A stretch of DNA of 64,000 nucleotides from Tolypothrix brevis GSE-NOS-MK-07-07A (GCA_019358985.1 JAHHIJ010000019.1:1-64000), one strand, 5' to 3'. Shown: positions 53,675 through 63,143, counted from the first letter of the stretch. Notes: a model not told the origin generated them from the letters alone. A program made the numbers and translations.

Positions 53675-54403
53675 TTAAATCCGTTCATTAATAGGCAAAC
53701 ATTTAATCTGCTCAATTAAGCAAGAATAACGCTGCCAAATCGGCGTTATCCTCTTTGGATCATTTATATCTAACTTATAGATTTTGCAATATAAAATAAA
53801 CCAACCAAGATACTTCAAATTTTGTTGTTCATGACTATTTAAAACCTTAAATTTATTAATAATCTCAGTATGATTAGGAATTTTGTTGTTATCTTTGGAA
53901 TCTAATCCTTGATGACTCTTTTGAAACTGTTCCTCAACTTTGCGCTTGTAGTCTTCGCCTTCACACTTTATTTTTTGAATTAGCTCTCCATATAAACTCA
54001 TTATTTTCTTAAACTGTTCTGTCAGATCGCACTTGTACTCTTTGTCTTTAAGCTTTATTTTTTGAATTAGCTCTCCATATAAAATACTTATGTCATGTTT
54101 TTGAGAAGGAGAAGTATCAGGTAAGTAATAGTAATATAAGTTTAAGAAATTGATAATATAAAATAAATTCCAATTTTGTTCATCATCTAATCGAGACATT
54201 AGAGATGTTATGGTTTCTTCTATTAATGAGGAAACCATATCTGCTACCAAATTTACTATATTTCCTATAGATTTACCTACCTCAACAAATACAATTGTGG
54301 ATTCTTCTCCGGTTGATGTGGAGCTTGCACCGGGGATGGAAATCCGAGAATTATGAACAATATCACTATTACTCCCACTATCACCATTATGATTATGCGC
54401 CAA
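53675..54403 (-). CDS. Helical protein at the end of the GTPase cluster
   Basis: 242 residues if started at 54403. The first 50 (HNHNGDSGSNSDIVHNS...) overlap the preceding gene by 127 bp in another frame. An internal ATG at 54238 gives 187 residues and avoids the overlap. A repeated segment SLYGELIQKIK.K..EYK...EQFKK / SLYGELIQKIKCEGEDYKRKVEEQF suggests a duplicated helical hairpin. No enzyme motif or family recognised. Last gene of a four-gene minus-strand set. Confidence 0.6.
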   Translation of the reverse strand: MAHNHNGDSGSNSDIVHNSRISIPGASSTSTGEESTIVFVEVGKSIGNIVNLVADMVSSLIEETITSLMSRLDDEQNWNLFYIINFLNLYYYYLPDTSPSQKHDISILYGELIQKIKLKDKEYKCDLTEQFKKIMSLYGELIQKIKCEGEDYKRKVEEQFQKSHQGLDSKDNNKIPNHTEIINKFKVLNSHEQQNLKYLGWFILYCKIYKLDINDPKRITPIWQRYSCLIEQIKCLPINERI

Positions 54404-55236
54404 GAAGTTGGAATTGGCTGATGAGGTATTTGAGTTTGTTCTGCTGGTAGTGTCGGCACGAGTGGCAATGTTTCCGTTTTTTTTTGCGGTAATTCATCTA
54501 CTACTTTTACAGGTTCTTCTACATTAGTTGCAAAACCTCTCCAGACTCCAGCTTCGTGCAGAATAGTTCTTTTTTCTAAATTTTCTGTGACAACAATTAA
54601 AACGCCATCGTTTTTTATTTCTCCATCCCAATTCACCCATTGTTTAGGTAGGGGATAATTTCGGAGTTCTTCTGCCAATTTCTCTAAACTTTCAGACGAT
54701 TTATGTTCTATTTGATATTCTTGATATGATTCTATATCAAGAATATCAACTGGTTCAAGATGCCCAATATATTCGTTAACTTCTTTTAGATTGACTCGAA
54801 ATTCTTCTAGTCCATAGAATTCTACTGATTTCTCAATCATTCCACTAAAGGAGAAATCTTTCTGTAAAATATTCTGGATTGCACTATAAGCAATCTTTCG
54901 TAAGACTACTTCATTTTCTTCTGTATCATCAGCTATCCAAACCATAGAATTGAAAACTTTTCGTCCCAGTCTAATAGAGCGTTGGGGTGATTCAATTCCT
55001 GTAATTTCTAATAGAAGCTTTTCGTTATCCTTATTTCTAAATATAAGTAGGGAGGGTTTAACTTCATTAATTAAATCGTTAACAATAGCTATTTGACCAT
55101 TTTTTTCTTCTATAACTTGACGTTTTATCAAACTAGGAACTTCTACAGGTTGACGTTCTTCACTCTCGATATGACGCCAGTGAATGCCTGTCTGACCTAG
55201 TGCTGAAGTTTTAACATAAATTTCAAAGTTACTCAT
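54277..55236 (-). CDS. Membrane-anchored protein of the GTPase cluster
   Basis: 319 residues. The N-terminal region (MSNFEIYVKTSALGQTGIHWRHIESEERQPV...) looks like a beta-rich soluble domain and includes VFNSMVWIADDTEENEVVLRKIAYSAIQNIL. Near the C-terminus one strong transmembrane helix (WRIIIMVIVGVIVILFIILGF) anchors it, with a short tail. No family is certain; the position beside a P-loop protein suggests a GTPase-associated adaptor. It starts 24 bp after the upstream gene. Confidence 0.65.
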   Translation of the reverse strand: MSNFEIYVKTSALGQTGIHWRHIESEERQPVEVPSLIKRQVIEEKNGQIAIVNDLINEVKPSLLIFRNKDNEKLLLEITGIESPQRSIRLGRKVFNSMVWIADDTEENEVVLRKIAYSAIQNILQKDFSFSGMIEKSVEFYGLEEFRVNLKEVNEYIGHLEPVDILDIESYQEYQIEHKSSESLEKLAEELRNYPLPKQWVNWDGEIKNDGVLIVVTENLEKRTILHEAGVWRGFATNVEEPVKVVDELPQKKTETLPLVPTLPAEQTQIPHQPIPTSWRIIIMVIVGVIVILFIILGFPSPVQAPHQPEKNPQLYLLR

Positions 55237-55259
55237 AACTCAACTATCCTTGTTGCTTA

Positions 55260-56537
55260 CTAAAAAATAGACTGGGGTAAATTGAACCATTTATGCCCTT
55301 GAACAATCGCAAACCCATCATTATTTTTACAGCCGATCGCAAATTTATATAAGGCATTGTTGAATGCATTAATTTCTTCTTGAGTTGCTTGAACTTTGAG
55401 CGAAGTTGACTCAACATTTGATTGGGTTTCTTGAAAATCAACTTGTTTTTGGTCAAATTGCTCTTTCGCTGTATAGTACGGTGATTCTCTATCATCAAAG
55501 ATATTGAATATAGCTCTAGTTAGCCACCATCTATTATTACGTTGATTGAAGAGTCTTTGTTTTTCATCAAATTCTCTTTTTGCATTGTCTAGCTTACTTT
55601 TATCCCTACCAAGCTCACTTGTAAGTGTTTCAAACTTCTGTTGTTCTTTTTTAAGAATTTCTTTTTTCTTTTCTAAGAAAACATTAATGAGAAACAATAA
55701 AATATATCGCAGAGGTTGATCGCCATCTTTAGGTTCGTAGGGAGCATTAATAGGAGTTTTATGGTAGTAAAACTTAGTATACCCATCGTTATCAGTCTTG
55801 GCATAACTAAAAACTACATTTCCAATAGTTTGGACTGGAGCTATTACTACAGCTACCTTATCAATTAAAGAATCTGATTTAAAAAAATTGAGTAATTCAC
55901 CATATCCGATTCTGACATGGTATAGTAGGCTCTCTGCATCTCTAGGTGTTTTAGTATAGGTTTCGCACTTGACAGGAGCTAAAATCACTAGTCTAGGCGA
56001 TTTTACATTAGTATAAGCATCTTTTAATAGTTGAGTAATGCGCTGAGAACTATTTTTTTCTTCATGCCATGTGCCGATTTCTGCATTATTTACCTTTCCC
56101 GTCTTTTTTTGCATGAGTGCAGTAGCATCAATAGGAATTACTACAGCATCACATTCATTTAGCTGTCTTTTAACATATTGTCTTTGTTCATCTGACGCAT
56201 TTGGATTAAAGTATTCACCAGAGGGATCAGTGAACCTCAATTTCATAAACTTTTTTCCACTACTACCAAGCTCAAAGCTGAAACCTTGGTCACTCCAAGG
56301 GTTGTCTTTCGGCTGTGTAGGAGTAACTTTATTTTCTAATTTTGCATCTATATTTTTCAAGACAGACTTACATTCTTCTATGGCACGTAATGTATTGTTA
56401 TCATCTACGAAAGTTTGGAGATTAGCTCTCTCGAAAGTTTTGTGAAATTCTTCGTGCATGGCTGCTAAAAGACTGGTTTTACCCATTCCTCTGAGAGCAA
56501 CCATAATGATTTTTAATTCTTCATTTCCATCTGTCAT
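55260..56537 (-). CDS. P-loop GTPase/ATPase-like protein with a coiled coil
   Basis: 425 residues. Walker A is ALRGMGKTSLLAAM at residues 14-27. A DPSGEYF segment matches a G3/Walker-B-like position, and VILAPVKCE sits where a G4-type base-recognition motif would fall but does not match NKxD. The C-terminal third is coiled coil (EKKKEILKKEQQKFETLTSELGRDKSKLDNAKREFDEKQR) and another stretch near 370-400. It may belong to the GTPase families found in bacterial conflict systems; not confirmed. It begins about 380 bp downstream of the dynamin-like gene. Confidence 0.72.
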   Translation of the reverse strand: MTDGNEELKIIMVALRGMGKTSLLAAMHEEFHKTFERANLQTFVDDNNTLRAIEECKSVLKNIDAKLENKVTPTQPKDNPWSDQGFSFELGSSGKKFMKLRFTDPSGEYFNPNASDEQRQYVKRQLNECDAVVIPIDATALMQKKTGKVNNAEIGTWHEEKNSSQRITQLLKDAYTNVKSPRLVILAPVKCETYTKTPRDAESLLYHVRIGYGELLNFFKSDSLIDKVAVVIAPVQTIGNVVFSYAKTDNDGYTKFYYHKTPINAPYEPKDGDQPLRYILLFLINVFLEKKKEILKKEQQKFETLTSELGRDKSKLDNAKREFDEKQRLFNQRNNRWWLTRAIFNIFDDRESPYYTAKEQFDQKQVDFQETQSNVESTSLKVQATQEEINAFNNALYKFAIGCKNNDGFAIVQGHKWFNLPQSIF

Positions 56538-56915
56538 AATTTCTCCTTAGAGGTTGTTTGAAAAGTGGTATGTTATGATACTAATCGAATGATTACCCCC
56601 CTTAATCCCCCCTTATAAAGGGGGGAAACAAGAAAATCCGGTTCCCTCCCCTTTACAAGGGCAGGGTTAGGGTGGGGTAATTCGAGAACTGGTAGTGATT
56701 CGATAACTTGTGTGTACACCGTAGCCTTATAAAGGGGGGAAACAAGAAAATCCGGTTCCCTCCCCTTTGTAAGGGGAGGGTTAGGGTGGGGTAAAAGAAT
56801 TATAAAGGGGGGAAACAAGAAAATCCGGTTCCCTCCCCTTACAAAGGGGAGGGTTAGGGTGGGGTAAAAGAATATTTAATACATTAATCATGACTTTTCA
56901 AACATCCTCTTACTA
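56538..56915. repeat. Three copies of a 68-bp repeat between the two P-loop genes
   Basis: Units at 56611-56680, 56725-56794 and 56800-56867, each TATAAAGGGGGGAAACAAGA...TCCCTCCCCTTT..AAGGG.AGGGTTAGGGTGGGGTAA. The arms GGGGGGAAAC / GTTCCCTCCCC can pair. The repeat fills the spacer between the dynamin-like gene and the next gene of the cluster. Confidence 0.8.
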
Positions 56916-59168
56916 CTATTGAGCTAAATTAAAAGATTCAAGTTGATTAACTAGAGTAACTTGATTAACTGATTCCAGCCATTGTTTTCTCATCTCTCTA
57001 TCCCTTTCTTTTTTGCCAAAAATGTCTGACCATATCTTTCCCCGAAGTCCCCTGAGAAAATTTTTCCATTCTTTTTGAATGTCTTTTTGACGAATGATGT
57101 TATCAATAAATTCCTCTACCATTGCATGGGTAGCTTCATTGGGTTCACACAGCAATTCCTCTATGGCTGGTTTAATAGTATTAATTGCTTTATCATAATC
57201 GATTTCCAGAGCCGTTAAAATGTCTTCAGCGGTTGTATCTTTAGAAACTGTAAGTGTTTTATCTTGTTGTTCCGAAATTCCTCCTGATTGACCAGTCATA
57301 GCACTAATATTAGTCAGTCCGTCTAAGTGTTGACGAATACGAGGAAGAATTAACCCACGATATGATAATTGAAAGCCTGCTATGATTTTAAATCCGGCTT
57401 TTAGCTTTGTAAAACGCTCTGGTATCAGTTCAGATATTTCAGTAAAAAACTCTGAACCTTCAATATTGCTGATAATGCCTAAACGTCCTTTTTCTTTTAA
57501 AAGATCAACAACCTGATTTTTAACTAACTCCACTGTCCGCTTGAGGTTTTCATCTAAAGATAAGAAACGATGAGAGATAAATACCCTCAGTTCATCCTGA
57601 TAATCAGGATAAGTTCTGAATGCACTACTAATCATAATTCGATCATTAATCTCTTGTAGAGCATTTTCTGATGATAAAATACCTTTATCTCGTTCACAAT
57701 TTTCAATAGCAGCAATGACACCATTATGTAACTCTTCATTGGGAGTTTGACGCAGATACCAAAGCTGTGTTCTCAGTCCTTGAAGTCCTAATGCAACGTC
57801 TTTCCACCAACCACTATCATTATCTCCGAATAAGTCGCTAAAGAGTTCTTCAGTTTCTTGAGAATCGTCTTCTAAACTTTGATTAAAGACAGTTTTTGCT
57901 TTGTTTAATTCAGCATTGACGATTTTATTAATTTCTAATAAACGTTCTTGACAAGCCGAAGTGTATTGTTGATCAAGGATATTCATATTATTAGTTAAAT
58001 AATCCAAAACTTGATCTAAAAGTTGAGTTGCTTCTGTGTCATTACCACAGTTAGCAATCAAAGATTTTTCTACCTTAATATGTTTTTCTTCTACTGTATC
58101 TAATAAATCTTGGCAATTTTTCAAATTATCGCCATTATTTGATTCAGCATTAGTCCTATTAAGTACCACAAATGACCATAAGTTAACTGGTAAATCCGTT
58201 AAAGCTGAACGAGCCGTATCGTATAACTTAACATCTACATCTGCCCAATAATCCCCGGCAGATTTAGGCATTCTTACAAATAAAACAAAGTCAATATCTT
58301 TTCCTAATGCTTGAATTAACCTTTCTTCATCTCCAAGTCCTGTATCTCCTAAACCTGGCATATCTACTAAAGCAATTTTCCCAATATCAACATTCGGGAA
58401 TGTGCAGGTAATTTTTACTTCTTTAACCGCTAAATAGTTAAATAAAATTCGTTGACCATCAAGAGTATCTTGAGAAACATATTCTCGAATCTGATGTTTC
58501 TGAATAATTCGAGGGGAAGTTTCTCTGAAGAGATGACGATATTGATCTAGATGAGTATGATATCGCTTTAAGTGTTCATACATTGCCCCAGGTGCTGCAT
58601 AACCAGGGATATCTTGAGGTAATGGTGGTAAAGGTTTATTGGCAAATTCTTCTAAAGTGATCGGTTTTATGCCTAAATGAAGTTTTTCATAATAAGGAGT
58701 AATCACCTCATCTAAAAACGATCGCTCTGTATGAAACCACACCTCTCCATAAGTATCCACATTGGGGTTATGGTGAATTATACTCCGAACGCCTGTACAA
58801 TGTTGCCGATCGCCATCAGGGATTTCGGCTGCACTTAATCTGGTTAAACTTTGCAGGAGACGGCTTTTTCCTTGTCTAGCACGTCCCACTACACCTATAT
58901 TGAGAGTATCGCGAGAAAAACGGTTTTTCAGCTTAGTTAAGGCTTCTAACTCAGAGGCAATAGTCAACTGAATGTTAGAAAAACTAATCTCTTCAAGTTT
59001 CCCAATAACATTCGGATCATCAACTTGTTTTAAAAGGTGATTGCGGTACTGCTCCACTTGATGCAAGGCTGTGGAAAGAGTTTTCAAGTTCCCCTCTACC
59101 AGTTGAATCCTCTGAGCAAGGGGTTTACGCTTCTCAAGAATGTTAGTAATGAGTGTGGTTCTGTCCAT
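56916..59168 (-). CDS. Dynamin-family GTPase
   Basis: 750 residues. G1 is GVVGRARQGKSRLLQSL (residues about 88-104), a Thr of the switch I region lies in RQHCTGVRS, G3 is LVDMPGLGD and G4-like is LNRTNAE. Helical stalk segments follow. At the C-terminus is a basic/acidic helical end. Dynamin-like proteins remodel membranes, and some bacterial ones act in phage defence. The G4 motif is not a canonical NKxD, so nucleotide choice is unproven. First gene of a minus-strand set with 55260, 54277 and 53675. Regulation is not visible. Confidence 0.82.
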   Translation of the reverse strand: MDRTTLITNILEKRKPLAQRIQLVEGNLKTLSTALHQVEQYRNHLLKQVDDPNVIGKLEEISFSNIQLTIASELEALTKLKNRFSRDTLNIGVVGRARQGKSRLLQSLTRLSAAEIPDGDRQHCTGVRSIIHHNPNVDTYGEVWFHTERSFLDEVITPYYEKLHLGIKPITLEEFANKPLPPLPQDIPGYAAPGAMYEHLKRYHTHLDQYRHLFRETSPRIIQKHQIREYVSQDTLDGQRILFNYLAVKEVKITCTFPNVDIGKIALVDMPGLGDTGLGDEERLIQALGKDIDFVLFVRMPKSAGDYWADVDVKLYDTARSALTDLPVNLWSFVVLNRTNAESNNGDNLKNCQDLLDTVEEKHIKVEKSLIANCGNDTEATQLLDQVLDYLTNNMNILDQQYTSACQERLLEINKIVNAELNKAKTVFNQSLEDDSQETEELFSDLFGDNDSGWWKDVALGLQGLRTQLWYLRQTPNEELHNGVIAAIENCERDKGILSSENALQEINDRIMISSAFRTYPDYQDELRVFISHRFLSLDENLKRTVELVKNQVVDLLKEKGRLGIISNIEGSEFFTEISELIPERFTKLKAGFKIIAGFQLSYRGLILPRIRQHLDGLTNISAMTGQSGGISEQQDKTLTVSKDTTAEDILTALEIDYDKAINTIKPAIEELLCEPNEATHAMVEEFIDNIIRQKDIQKEWKNFLRGLRGKIWSDIFGKKERDREMRKQWLESVNQVTLVNQLESFNLAQ

Positions 59169-59239
59169 CGGATAGCCTGATCAATTTGTGTAGCTCTAAC
59201 TCTACTCTAAAACCATAATTTTTTGTCTTTCCTAGCTCC

Positions 59240-59854
59240 TCACTCTTTTGCCAACACACCATTAAGAAATATATCAGCGAGTCCTTCTGCCATTTGTTGC
59301 ATTTCTTGAGGAGAAGCATCAGGTTCCATTAAGGTATTATTGGAAAAGCCAGCGATCGCAAACATTCCTAAAAAAACTTTGGCAACCAGTTTAGCATTCG
59401 TTTGGCGATAGATGCCTTTATCCATCGCACTTTGAAAGAAAGCTTCGGCAACATCGCTCATTTTATCAATGACTTCTAATTGAATGCGATCGCGCAAATC
59501 TGGGTGAAACTGCGCTTCTAAAAAACAAACTCGCATCAAATCGACATTTTTGTGCATATTCCACATCCGCCGGCGCATCACTTGTGCGATCGCCTTATAA
59601 CTGCCCATTTCACTCAATTCTGTCAGCAAATCTGTCAGAATCTCTACCCAGCCGTTAGTTGCTACCTCAATCAAAATCGCCTTTTTATTAGGAAAATGAC
59701 GAAACAAAGTACCTTCCGCTACACTCGCTGCCTGGGCTAAATCGCGGGTAGTCGTACCGTCAAATCCCTGTGAAGCAAACAGCCGCAGTGCTGCGCTTAA
59801 AATGCGGGTACGGGTTTGTGCCTCAGCAGGTGGGGAAGAATTAAAAACTCGCAT
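59240..59854 (-). CDS. TetR/AcrR-family regulator
   Basis: 204 residues. The N-terminal HTH reads RTRILSAALRLFASQGFDGTTTRDLAQAASVAEGTLFRHFPNKKAIL, complete TetR signature. The C-terminal ligand-binding part is all-helical with no recognised effector site. It lies upstream of the dynamin-like gene on the same strand, 71 bp apart, so it could control that cluster or itself. The target is not visible. Confidence 0.9.
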   Translation of the reverse strand: MRVFNSSPPAEAQTRTRILSAALRLFASQGFDGTTTRDLAQAASVAEGTLFRHFPNKKAILIEVATNGWVEILTDLLTELSEMGSYKAIAQVMRRRMWNMHKNVDLMRVCFLEAQFHPDLRDRIQLEVIDKMSDVAEAFFQSAMDKGIYRQTNAKLVAKVFLGMFAIAGFSNNTLMEPDASPQEMQQMAEGLADIFLNGVLAKE

Positions 59855-60008
59855 AATATTTACGGTAATATCTCCGGTACAGGATTTGTAGCATTATTGT
59901 CTAATGTGAAGTATAAAAATCATAGAAAGCTTAATACAAGATTAACGCTTTGTTTGATTGAGGGATTGGAAATTAGGCATGAGGGAATGGCACTAAGAAA
60001 GGCAAAAA

Positions 60009-60209
60009 ATGAAACAAGAAACATTTACTATTTTGTCGAGAGTGTATACACAGTTACAGCAGATAGCAGCACAATTGTACGCAGCCGCTGAAGTGGCACT
60101 TCAAGCCGATGATTTTGACGATGCCAGTTTGCTTCAAAGTAGAGCGGATAAAATTTATGAAGAAGCTGAAAATATAGACACCTTGATTTCGGAACTGGAG
60201 AGCGAATGA
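60009..60209 (+). CDS. Small helical protein, first of a pair
   Basis: 66 residues, MKQETFTILSRVYTQLQQIAAQLYAAAEVALQADDFDDASLLQ..., strongly helical and acidic towards the end. It overlaps the next gene by four bases (ATGA), so they are translationally coupled. No family is recognised; the size and coupled layout fit a toxin-antitoxin or a heteromeric complex. Confidence 0.6.
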   Translation: MKQETFTILSRVYTQLQQIAAQLYAAAEVALQADDFDDASLLQSRADKIYEEAENIDTLISELESE

Positions 60210-60394
60210 AAACTGTTGAACAATTAAAAACTCGGATTCAAGAACTAGGTAAACAAGCAGCACAGTTTAGTCAGCAAGCAGTTGAAATTAGTATTACTAA
60301 TCGAGAACAAAGTAAAACTCTAATGAGACAAGCCAAAGAAGCTAGTAAACGCTGTCAATTGTTGATACAAGAGTTAAAAAGACAAAGCACTTAG
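60206..60394 (+). CDS. Small helical protein, second of a pair
   Basis: 62 residues, MKTVEQLKTRIQELGKQAAQFSQQAVEISITNREQSKTLMRQ..., helical and basic (RCQLLIQELKRQST), opposite in charge to its partner. A complex between the two is plausible. No family recognised. Confidence 0.6.
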   Translation: MKTVEQLKTRIQELGKQAAQFSQQAVEISITNREQSKTLMRQAKEASKRCQLLIQELKRQST

Positions 60395-60785
60395 GATACA
60401 TAGTAATTAACATCGCCGCATCCATTTCGCAGTGCTTGCTTGTCTGCGATCGCCTGACCCCTCTGCCCACCGGAAAACGCTATTAAAGGCTGTAGTGCTA
60501 GAACGTCCTAACGCACCAAAATCTCGGATGGTGTCGTTGAGCCTCTAAGTCGTCAAGTCCGTTTTTTATACAATTTTTTATAAAGTATGGTATTTTGTAT
60601 GGTGTGCCTTTTTCTACTATTATAAGCTTTTTATAAATTTATGAATATACAAAGGATAATTACATAATTGCGAAAGCAGAGGAGAGGGAAACTCCTAGAA
60701 AAAGCCCACCAATTAATTCGATTTTGTCCGGTATGAAGAATCCGATGGTTTCGTAACACATAAGACAGATTTTTCCAAAACCCAT
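60395..60785. other. Intergenic region with an open frame of unclear meaning
   Basis: A start-less frame from about 60410 to 60548 reads RRIHFAVLACLRSPDPSAHR and KAVVLERPNAPKSRMVSLSL before a TAA. It resembles coding sequence but has no match I recognise, so it may be a gene remnant. The rest is AT-rich, probably the EamA promoter. Confidence 0.35.
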
Positions 60786-61751
60786 ATGATTATTATGTCC
60801 AATACATTAGAATCGCCACAGCAGCAATTAGAGCCAATATCAAATTTGATGCTGCTTATTTTATTAGTCATAGGTGTATTTACTTTATCCTTAGCAGCAA
60901 TATTTATCAAATTAAGTGAACAGTATATTGGTCCTAATGCTACAGTATTCAATCGTTTTTGGATCTCCTTTATTGTACTAGGACTTATACAAGGAATCCA
61001 GACAATAGCTTCACATTTTTTCCATAAATCACCGACACAACAGCAGACTTACACACTACAAGATATATTGCTTTTATTAGTATCAGCTATTGTAATGTCT
61101 ATTTCCCATATTTCCTGGTCTTGGTCTTTGACTAAAACTAGTGTTAGCAACGCTAATTTACTGCACAATTTGACACCTGTTTTTACTACTCTAGGTGCGT
61201 GGCTGCTATTAGGTCATTACTTTGAAAGGAAATTCCTTGTAGGAATGGCTCTTGCTGTAGGAGGTGCATTCAGTATTGGCATTCAAGATTTACATATCTC
61301 TGGAGATAACCTAACTGGTGATGCTTGGGCTTTACTCTCTGCTGTGTTCTATGCAGCGAATCTTTTGGTGTCTGAAAAACTGAGAGTTAAGTTTCCGACA
61401 ACTACCATATTACTTTGGTCTTGTTTACTCAGAAGTTTTTTTACATTTCCTATAGTTATACTCACTGAAAATCGATTATTCCCTTCTTCTATACAAGGAT
61501 GGTTAGCAATTCTTTCCTTAGCTGTTTTATGCCAAGTCATAGGTGCTGGAATACTCATTTATAGCGTCAAGCGTTTTTCCTCAGGGTTTACTTCTCTGTT
61601 CCTTATGCTTGAGCCAATTTTGACTACAACATTTGCATGGATTTTCTTTGCTGAATACTTAAGTCTTTTCAACTTACTGGCTTTTATTGTAGTTTTGAGC
61701 GGTATATATATAGCAAAATCTAGTCAAGGATCTGACAAAACAGTCATTTAG
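60786..61751 (+). CDS. EamA-family (DMT) transporter
   Basis: 321 residues with ten hydrophobic helices arranged as two EamA repeats (FTLSLAAIFIKLSEQYIGPNATVFNRFWISF...; ISWSWSLTKTSVSNANLLHNLTPVFTTLGAWLLLG; AILSLAVLCQVIGAGILIYSVKRFSSGFTSLFLMLEPILTT...). Drug/metabolite-type exporters move small metabolites; the substrate is unknown. A second ATG 9 bases in is an alternative start. It is followed 39 bp later by the pyruvyl transferase gene, suggesting an operon. Confidence 0.88.
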   Translation: MIIMSNTLESPQQQLEPISNLMLLILLVIGVFTLSLAAIFIKLSEQYIGPNATVFNRFWISFIVLGLIQGIQTIASHFFHKSPTQQQTYTLQDILLLLVSAIVMSISHISWSWSLTKTSVSNANLLHNLTPVFTTLGAWLLLGHYFERKFLVGMALAVGGAFSIGIQDLHISGDNLTGDAWALLSAVFYAANLLVSEKLRVKFPTTTILLWSCLLRSFFTFPIVILTENRLFPSSIQGWLAILSLAVLCQVIGAGILIYSVKRFSSGFTSLFLMLEPILTTTFAWIFFAEYLSLFNLLAFIVVLSGIYIAKSSQGSDKTVI

Positions 61752-61790
61752 CTATCAAGTAAGAGCAACATATTCTTGAGGATTAATCAT

Positions 61791-63053
61791 ATGAATAAAA
61801 AGTTCCGCGTGAAAGATTTTGCTATCATCAACGCTTGGGGATGTAATAGAGGGAGCGAAGCTATGCATAGCACAATCTGTAGCTACCTCAACCAGCATTG
61901 CCCTGATTTAGATATTACTATCTACGCTCGCGATTGGATTGATTTGTCACGATTCAAAAATGTTCAAGTCAAACCGATGATAAAAATTCAAGATTTATGT
62001 CCGAATGATTCTAAATCACAACAGAAAGAGTTACGCAATCAATATGTCAGAGATCCTTCGCTTTTGAGTCCGCTTTTAGACAACATTTTTAATCATGATC
62101 TCGTCATTAGTTCGCCTGAGTACCCTTACCTTGGTGACCTTTTCCCTGAAGATGAGATGGAGAGCCTGCTTCATCTCGCACTATGTAAAGCAAAAAATAT
62201 TCCATTTGGTATCCTAGCGAACAGTGCGGGTCCTTTTAACAATCCCGAAAGGAAAGACATTAGATTAAACCTTTTCAAAGCGGCACTTTTTTGGACTGTC
62301 AGAGAGGATCTGTCGTTTAATTACGTCAAGAATTTTGTTGCAGGTACTCAATTTCCTAACCATTTAGGTGCTGATGTTGCATTTGCTCATCCTAATAGAT
62401 CTACCACTGATTTCCTTCCTCCTTGGCAAAGTAAAGACTTTTATCATGCCCTTGAGTTCATTAAGTCCAAACCTACAATAGTCGTGACGCTCACAGATTC
62501 TGACGGTTATCGAAGACTAGACATGACCCAAGAACTTTTGAAACCTTCTACTTACCTTCCAAAGTTGGGTAAGTTTTTAAAGCATGTAGTGGAAAAAACG
62601 GGATGTCAGCTAATTATTTTCCCACATTTTTATGGGAAATTAGAGGAACAGCAGATCATACAAACGGTTATAGAAGAGAGTGGTATTCTAAGTGGTATAT
62701 ACGTCCTTAACCCCTTGCTTAATAGCGAAGCACATTTATACCTTTATAAAGCCGCAGAGTTTGCGGTGACCTTTCGATATCATCCTTTGGTCTTTGCAGC
62801 TCGAAGTAGTTGCCCATTTATGGCTGTTAGTTATCAATACAAGTTTGATGGTGTATTAAAGTTTTTTGAAGATCCATGTCCAGTCGTTACACCCTTTGAT
62901 TCTCTTGATAGTTGGATGGAGGCATTTGCAGTTTGCTGGGATAACAGAGAGGTGACACGTCAGCAAATTAAAAATCAGCTACCTTCCATAGTTACTTCGA
63001 GTAGAAAACACCTAGATATTTTGCTTAACGTGATTAAACAAGGTTCTGATTGA
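61791..63053 (+). CDS. Polysaccharide pyruvyl transferase-family protein
   Basis: 420 residues from the ATG at 61791 (GAGG Shine-Dalgarno nine bases upstream; the TTG at 61776 is not needed). The N-terminal AIINAWGCNRGSEAMHSTI and the later SPEYPYLG, ILANSAGPFNN and AVTFRYHPLVFAARS are characteristic of the CsaB/PssM-type GT-B-like fold that adds ketal pyruvate to sugars of cell-surface polysaccharides or handles nucleotide-sugar-type donors. The acceptor is unknown. A transporter upstream fits export or modification of a surface glycan. Confidence 0.85.
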   Translation: MNKKFRVKDFAIINAWGCNRGSEAMHSTICSYLNQHCPDLDITIYARDWIDLSRFKNVQVKPMIKIQDLCPNDSKSQQKELRNQYVRDPSLLSPLLDNIFNHDLVISSPEYPYLGDLFPEDEMESLLHLALCKAKNIPFGILANSAGPFNNPERKDIRLNLFKAALFWTVREDLSFNYVKNFVAGTQFPNHLGADVAFAHPNRSTTDFLPPWQSKDFYHALEFIKSKPTIVVTLTDSDGYRRLDMTQELLKPSTYLPKLGKFLKHVVEKTGCQLIIFPHFYGKLEEQQIIQTVIEESGILSGIYVLNPLLNSEAHLYLYKAAEFAVTFRYHPLVFAARSSCPFMAVSYQYKFDGVLKFFEDPCPVVTPFDSLDSWMEAFAVCWDNREVTRQQIKNQLPSIVTSSRKHLDILLNVIKQGSD

Positions 63054-63068
63054 GTTCACCAAGTCTTG

Positions 63069-63114
63069 AGCGACAGATTATTTGACTACCCTTTCGGTCA
63101 AATAATCTGTCGCT
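63069..63114. terminator. Bidirectional terminator hairpin
   Basis: An 18-bp perfect stem AGCGACAGATTATTTGAC / GTCAAATAATCTGTCGCT with a ten-base loop. It lies between the converging pyruvyl transferase and DUF3326 genes, so it probably ends both transcripts. Confidence 0.75.
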
Positions 63115-63143
63115 TTAAATTTGATGCAAGATATGAGCCGATT

